A stretch of DNA of 64,000 nt from Arcicella rigui. Lineage in GTDB: Bacteria; Bacteroidota; Bacteroidia; Cytophagales; Spirosomataceae. The stretch covers positions 1 through 64,000 of the forward strand of contig NZ_JAYFUM010000016.1 of NCBI RefSeq assembly GCF_034929435.1, read 5' to 3'. A program made the translations under genes and the position numbers. Below are positions 63,323 to 64,000 of this stretch, piece after piece (the stretch's first letter is position 1; each line of letters begins with the position of its first letter). The notes under the pieces are model-generated. The model was not told where the DNA came from, ran no database searches, and saw nothing but the letters and a program-made list of their open reading frames with translations.

Positions 63323-64000
63323 TTAAATTCCCTCCGCTACTTCCAAAGCTTTTCTCAAAGCACCTAATTTCAATTTGATTTCTTGCATTTCGTTTTCAAT
63401 CACCGATTTGGCTACTACGCCCATACCTGCTTGGTAATAAAGCGTATTATTTTTACTCATAAAAGTACGAATAGCAATGGCATGATTAAAGTTTCCGACA
63501 AAATCCATGTAGCCAATTGCTCCGCCGTAAATATGACGATTTACGTTTTCTAAACGATTGATGATACTCATCGCATTGTGCTTTGGCGAACCCGAAAGCG
63601 TTCCAGCAGGGAAAGTATCAGCCACCAATTGTAGCGGATTTGTTCCTGCCGTCATTTTTCCTGTTACTTTAGAAACCAAGTGAATGACGTGTGAATAAAA
63701 CTGTACTTCTTTGAACGTCTCCACTTTTACCACATCCGAACTTCTTGACAAATCGTTTCTGGCTAAGTCAACCAACATCACGTGTTCAGCAGATTCTTTG
63801 GGGTCAGCCAAGAGTTCACGAGCCAATTCTGCATCTTTTTCATCATCGCCAGTTCTTCTGAAAGTACCTGCAATCGGGTGAATTTCAGCCATTCCATTCT
63901 TAATTCCGATTTGTTTTTCGGGCGAAGCTCCAAAAATTCTATACTTTTCATAATCGAAATAAAACATATAAGGCGATGGATTGATAGAACGCAAAGCACG
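63323..64000 (-). CDS. trpE: Anthranilate synthase component I, C-terminal part (cut by window edge)
   Basis: The last 226 codons of the chorismate-binding subunit are visible, and the frame continues beyond 64000. The chorismate-utilising signatures are clear: RSINPSPYMFYF, GASPEKQI, IAGTFRRTGDDE, LVDLARNDLSR, DTFPAGTLSGSPKHNAM and YGGAIGYMDF. It converts chorismate with TrpG-derived ammonia to anthranilate. It heads the visible trp cluster, followed by AIPR 25 bases downstream. Confidence 0.96.
   Translation of the reverse strand, partial: RALRSINPSPYMFYFDYEKYRIFGASPEKQIGIKNGMAEIHPIAGTFRRTGDDEKDAELARELLADPKESAEHVMLVDLARNDLSRSSDVVKVETFKEVQFYSHVIHLVSKVTGKMTAGTNPLQLVADTFPAGTLSGSPKHNAMSIINRLENVNRHIYGGAIGYMDFVGNFNHAIAIRTFMSKNNTLYYQAGMGVVAKSVIENEMQEIKLKLGALRKALEVAEGI

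Noticed and set aside
1..64000. tRNA genes, transposases, integrases or prophage genes
   Set aside because: I scanned for T-loop-like words, DDE transposase motifs and integrase motifs and found none I could support.

Overview
The window looks like chromosomal DNA of a member of the Bacteroidota, most likely Cytophagales / Spirosomataceae-like (Flectobacillus, Arcicella, Emticicia type). This placement is inferred, not proven. The reasons are the A+T-rich sequence, signal peptides ending in QA-Q or A-Q, TonB-dependent receptors with a carboxypeptidase-like N-domain, 7TM-DISM histidine kinases, a GIN-domain protein, an ECF-sigma/crtI/crtB carotenoid cluster, weak Shine-Dalgarno signals and several TAnnTTTG promoter boxes typical of the phylum.

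Layout. The window opens with a 5S rRNA and its terminator, the end of an rRNA operon. Positions 0.3-14.3 kb hold a hybrid histidine kinase, a FecA-like receptor, an old-yellow-enzyme reductase, a PAS protein, a DMT transporter, a GIN-domain protein, a sigma-54 regulator, a mini HExxH membrane protein and typA. Positions 14.6-22.5 kb hold an orphan 7TM kinase, crtB, crtI, an ECF sigma factor and a divergent TonB receptor; the divergent region carries repeated GTTRAACAAA-like motifs over good promoters. Positions 22.5-25.9 kb are an accessory cassette: nine 21-bp tandem repeats, a ParB-N/AAA ATPase fusion, a translationally coupled TOPRIM-like protein, and a decayed repeat copy on the far side. 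Positions 26-34 kb hold a diheme cytochrome, a 44-aa DUF2256 zinc-ribbon gene, a YdeI-like protein, a PhyH-type oxygenase, an FMN reductase, a multi-PAS kinase and a CocE-type hydrolase.

Positions 34.5-42.1 kb are a co-directional run of an alpha/beta hydrolase, an isochorismatase-like hydrolase, an amidohydrolase, an alginate-export-like porin, a ring-cleaving dioxygenase, a small transporter and Dps. They plausibly act together in uptake and breakdown or detoxification of small organic compounds. A TPR histidine kinase and a sigma-54 response regulator follow, then DedA with a solitary nuoA. A lipoprotein sits divergent to merC-COG0523, with three near-identical palindromes in between (a Zur-like, metal-responsive arrangement). 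An Rrf2 regulator, a 2OG-oxygenase, a beta-oxidation pair (FadJ-like, FadA-like), an ECF sigma factor, an AraC regulator and a metallophosphoesterase come next.

The last 5 kb are a trp operon on the minus strand in the order trpE (cut by the window edge), AIPR, trpG, trpD, trpC. The AIPR gene is an A+T-rich, phage-defence-associated family member lodged between trpE and trpG on the same strand. The strongest candidates for an undescribed system are the ParB-AAA/TOPRIM cassette with its flanking repeats, and the AIPR gene carried inside the trp operon.
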